Source of the DNA: Bacteroides sp. UBA1317
Lineage (GTDB): Bacteria > Bacteroidota > Bacteroidia > Bacteroidales > Bacteroidaceae
NCBI GenBank assembly: GCA_002307035.1
Contig: DBTL01000156.1
Location: forward strand, 20,225-26,951
Direction of reading: 5' to 3'
Length of the DNA stretch: 6,727 nt
The position numbers and the translations under genes were made by a program. The notes under the pieces were generated by a model. The model saw only the letters and a list, made by a program, of their open reading frames with translations. It had not been told where the DNA came from and did not search any database. Of this stretch, positions 5,614-6,727 are shown in pieces (within the stretch, counting starts at the first letter, position 1; each line of letters starts with the position of its first letter).

Positions 5614-6727
5614 ATCTTTTGGGTCGTTGAAAACAATAAAGAGGAGTTATTGCCACCAAATCCAAAGGAATTTGATAGTACATGTTTTATAGGCAATCCT
5701 TCTTTGAATGTTGTCTCGGGCGAAAGCCCGATTCCTTCGATCGGTTTTTGAAAATTCAGATTTGGATAGATAATGCCTCTGGATACAGAAAGGGCAGAGT
5801 ATACCGCCTCAATGCCTTCGGAAGCTCCAAGTGCGTGACCTATAAAAGCTTTCACAGAGCTGAATGGAGGGATTTGATTTCCAAAAATGCGCTTTATAGC
5901 CTTACCCTCCGAGAAATCATTGCTCGGGGTACCGGTGCCATGCACATTGATATAGTCAATGTCTTTTGGAAGAAGCTGACTAGAAACGAGTGCTTGACTC
6001 ATGGATAAAAAGGGTCCGTCTCCTTCAGGAGAGCTACCCGTCTGGTGATAGGCTTCGTTGGCGTTGGCGTATCCACTTAGCTCGCAGTACGGTTTCTTAT
6101 GGCAGTCTTTTTCTGATTGCAAAACCAAGTATCCGGCTCCTTCTCCCAGATTGAGTCCTGCACGTGAATCATCAAACGGACGACAATGAACCTTATCAAG
6201 AATCATCAGAGAACTAAAGCCGTTGAGGGTGAACTTGCATAAAGCATCCGTTCCTCCTGCAATGACAGTATCAAGGTATCCACTTTTTATTAAACGGGCT
6301 CCTAGCATGATGGCATTGGCTGCTGAAGAGCAAGCCGTACTGATTGTTGTAACAAAGCCTTTAAGACCTAAATATTCGGCTATTTGCTCGGTGCTATCTC
6401 CGCAATCATGAGAGATGATCTCTCTCAATTTGCCTCGATGATTATTATCCTTAAATTGAGAATAAAAATGTTCGCTTAGATCCATTCCCCCGACTGATGT
6501 GGATGAGATGAAGCCGATACGGGAAGATGCAGGATCGATTTGTGCATCAAGAAGAGCTTCTTTAGCAGCCAACATTCCCAATAATGCTGTGCGAGAATAA
6601 CTCTTTTTTGCGGGAAGAGAGAGTCGTTCTTTGAGTTCTGAATTGTTCTGTTTCACTTCTGAAACAGGTACATCAAGTTCGGTGGAGAAGAGGGTAATCT
6701 TGTCCATGCCATGTTTCTGCATTTTCA
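5610..6727 (-). CDS. 3-oxoacyl-ACP synthase (FabF/KAS II-like), 5' end outside window
   Basis: Condensing enzyme that extends an ACP-bound chain with malonyl-ACP. Counting from the ATG at 6722, the catalytic Cys131 is in STACSSA, His261 in HGTGT and His296 in KAFIGHALGA; GEGAG at 193-197 and the C-terminal NSFGFGGNN are also present. Compared with FabF (Cys163, about 413 residues), around 30 N-terminal residues are missing: the usual start, a short VxITGxG strand, is absent, and the visible protein opens at the HG(M)xKITLF segment that normally lies some 30-40 residues in. The frame is open to the window edge, so the ATG at 6722 is most likely an internal Met and the gene begins beyond 6727. 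I therefore annotate it as partial. It is followed by the chain-length-factor-like gene with an ATGA overlap. In this setting it is probably the polyene-building ketosynthase rather than housekeeping FabF (inference). Confidence 0.93.
   Translation of the reverse strand, partial: KMQKHGMDKITLFSTELDVPVSEVKQNNSELKERLSLPAKKSYSRTALLGMLAAKEALLDAQIDPASSRIGFISSTSVGGMDLSEHFYSQFKDNNHRGKLREIISHDCGDSTEQIAEYLGLKGFVTTISTACSSAANAIMLGARLIKSGYLDTVIAGGTDALCKFTLNGFSSLMILDKVHCRPFDDSRAGLNLGEGAGYLVLQSEKDCHKKPYCELSGYANANEAYHQTGSSPEGDGPFLSMSQALVSSQLLPKDIDYINVHGTGTPSNDFSEGKAIKRIFGNQIPPFSSVKAFIGHALGASEGIEAVYSALSVSRGIIYPNLNFQKPIEGIGLSPETTFKEGLPIKHVLSNSFGFGGNNSSLLFSTTQKI

Noticed and set aside
5682..6008. Plus-strand open frame of 108 codons
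   Set aside because: The longest shadow frame, but antisense to the C-terminal half of the ketosynthase, including the HGTGT and GHALG motifs; no coherent protein features.
6223..6411. Plus-strand open frame of 62 codons
   Set aside because: Antisense to the ketosynthase active-site Cys region; opposite strand is strongly coding.

Overview
The window is one uninterrupted stretch of eight tightly packed genes, all on the minus strand, so transcription runs from high to low coordinates. Base composition is AT-rich (by eye roughly 40% G+C). The genes have weak or A-rich leaders rather than clear Shine-Dalgarno sites. These traits, together with the protein families, point to a Bacteroidota genome, probably a Bacteroides-like gut organism. 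This assignment is inference; there is no rRNA or marker gene here.

In transcription order the genes are: a beta-ketoacyl-ACP synthase (5610-6727, cut at its 5' end by the window edge); a second ketosynthase-fold protein without the catalytic residues, like a chain-length factor (4657-5613); a NodB-type polysaccharide deacetylase with one membrane anchor (3992-4660); a LolA-like periplasmic carrier (3345-3980); a small lipoprotein that may be the LolB/DUF3261-like partner (2828-3370); a hot-dog fold FabZ-like dehydratase (2454-2825); a family 2 glycosyltransferase fused to a C-terminal DUF2062 membrane domain (1262-2452); and the N-terminal half of an MMPL/RND-type exporter (1-1265, running off the low-coordinate edge). 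Junctions are ATGA overlaps (three), a 26-nt overlap (one), or gaps of 1, 2 and 11 nt (three). No intergenic stretch is long enough to hold a promoter or terminator, so this looks like the interior of one long operon.

The gene set matches the core of an aryl polyene/flexirubin-type type II polyketide cluster. The ketosynthase and chain-length-factor-like protein would extend a polyene on an ACP, and the dehydratase would make the double bonds. The deacetylase and glycosyltransferase could build or tailor a glyco/lipid head group. The MMPL exporter, LolA-like carrier and lipoprotein would move the finished lipid to the outer membrane. The ACPs, ketoreductase, aryl-CoA/ACP ligase, ammonia lyase, thioesterase and acyltransferases expected for such a cluster are not visible and would have to lie outside the window, so the product class is an inference. 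No RNA genes, mobile elements, CRISPR arrays or notable repeats were seen.
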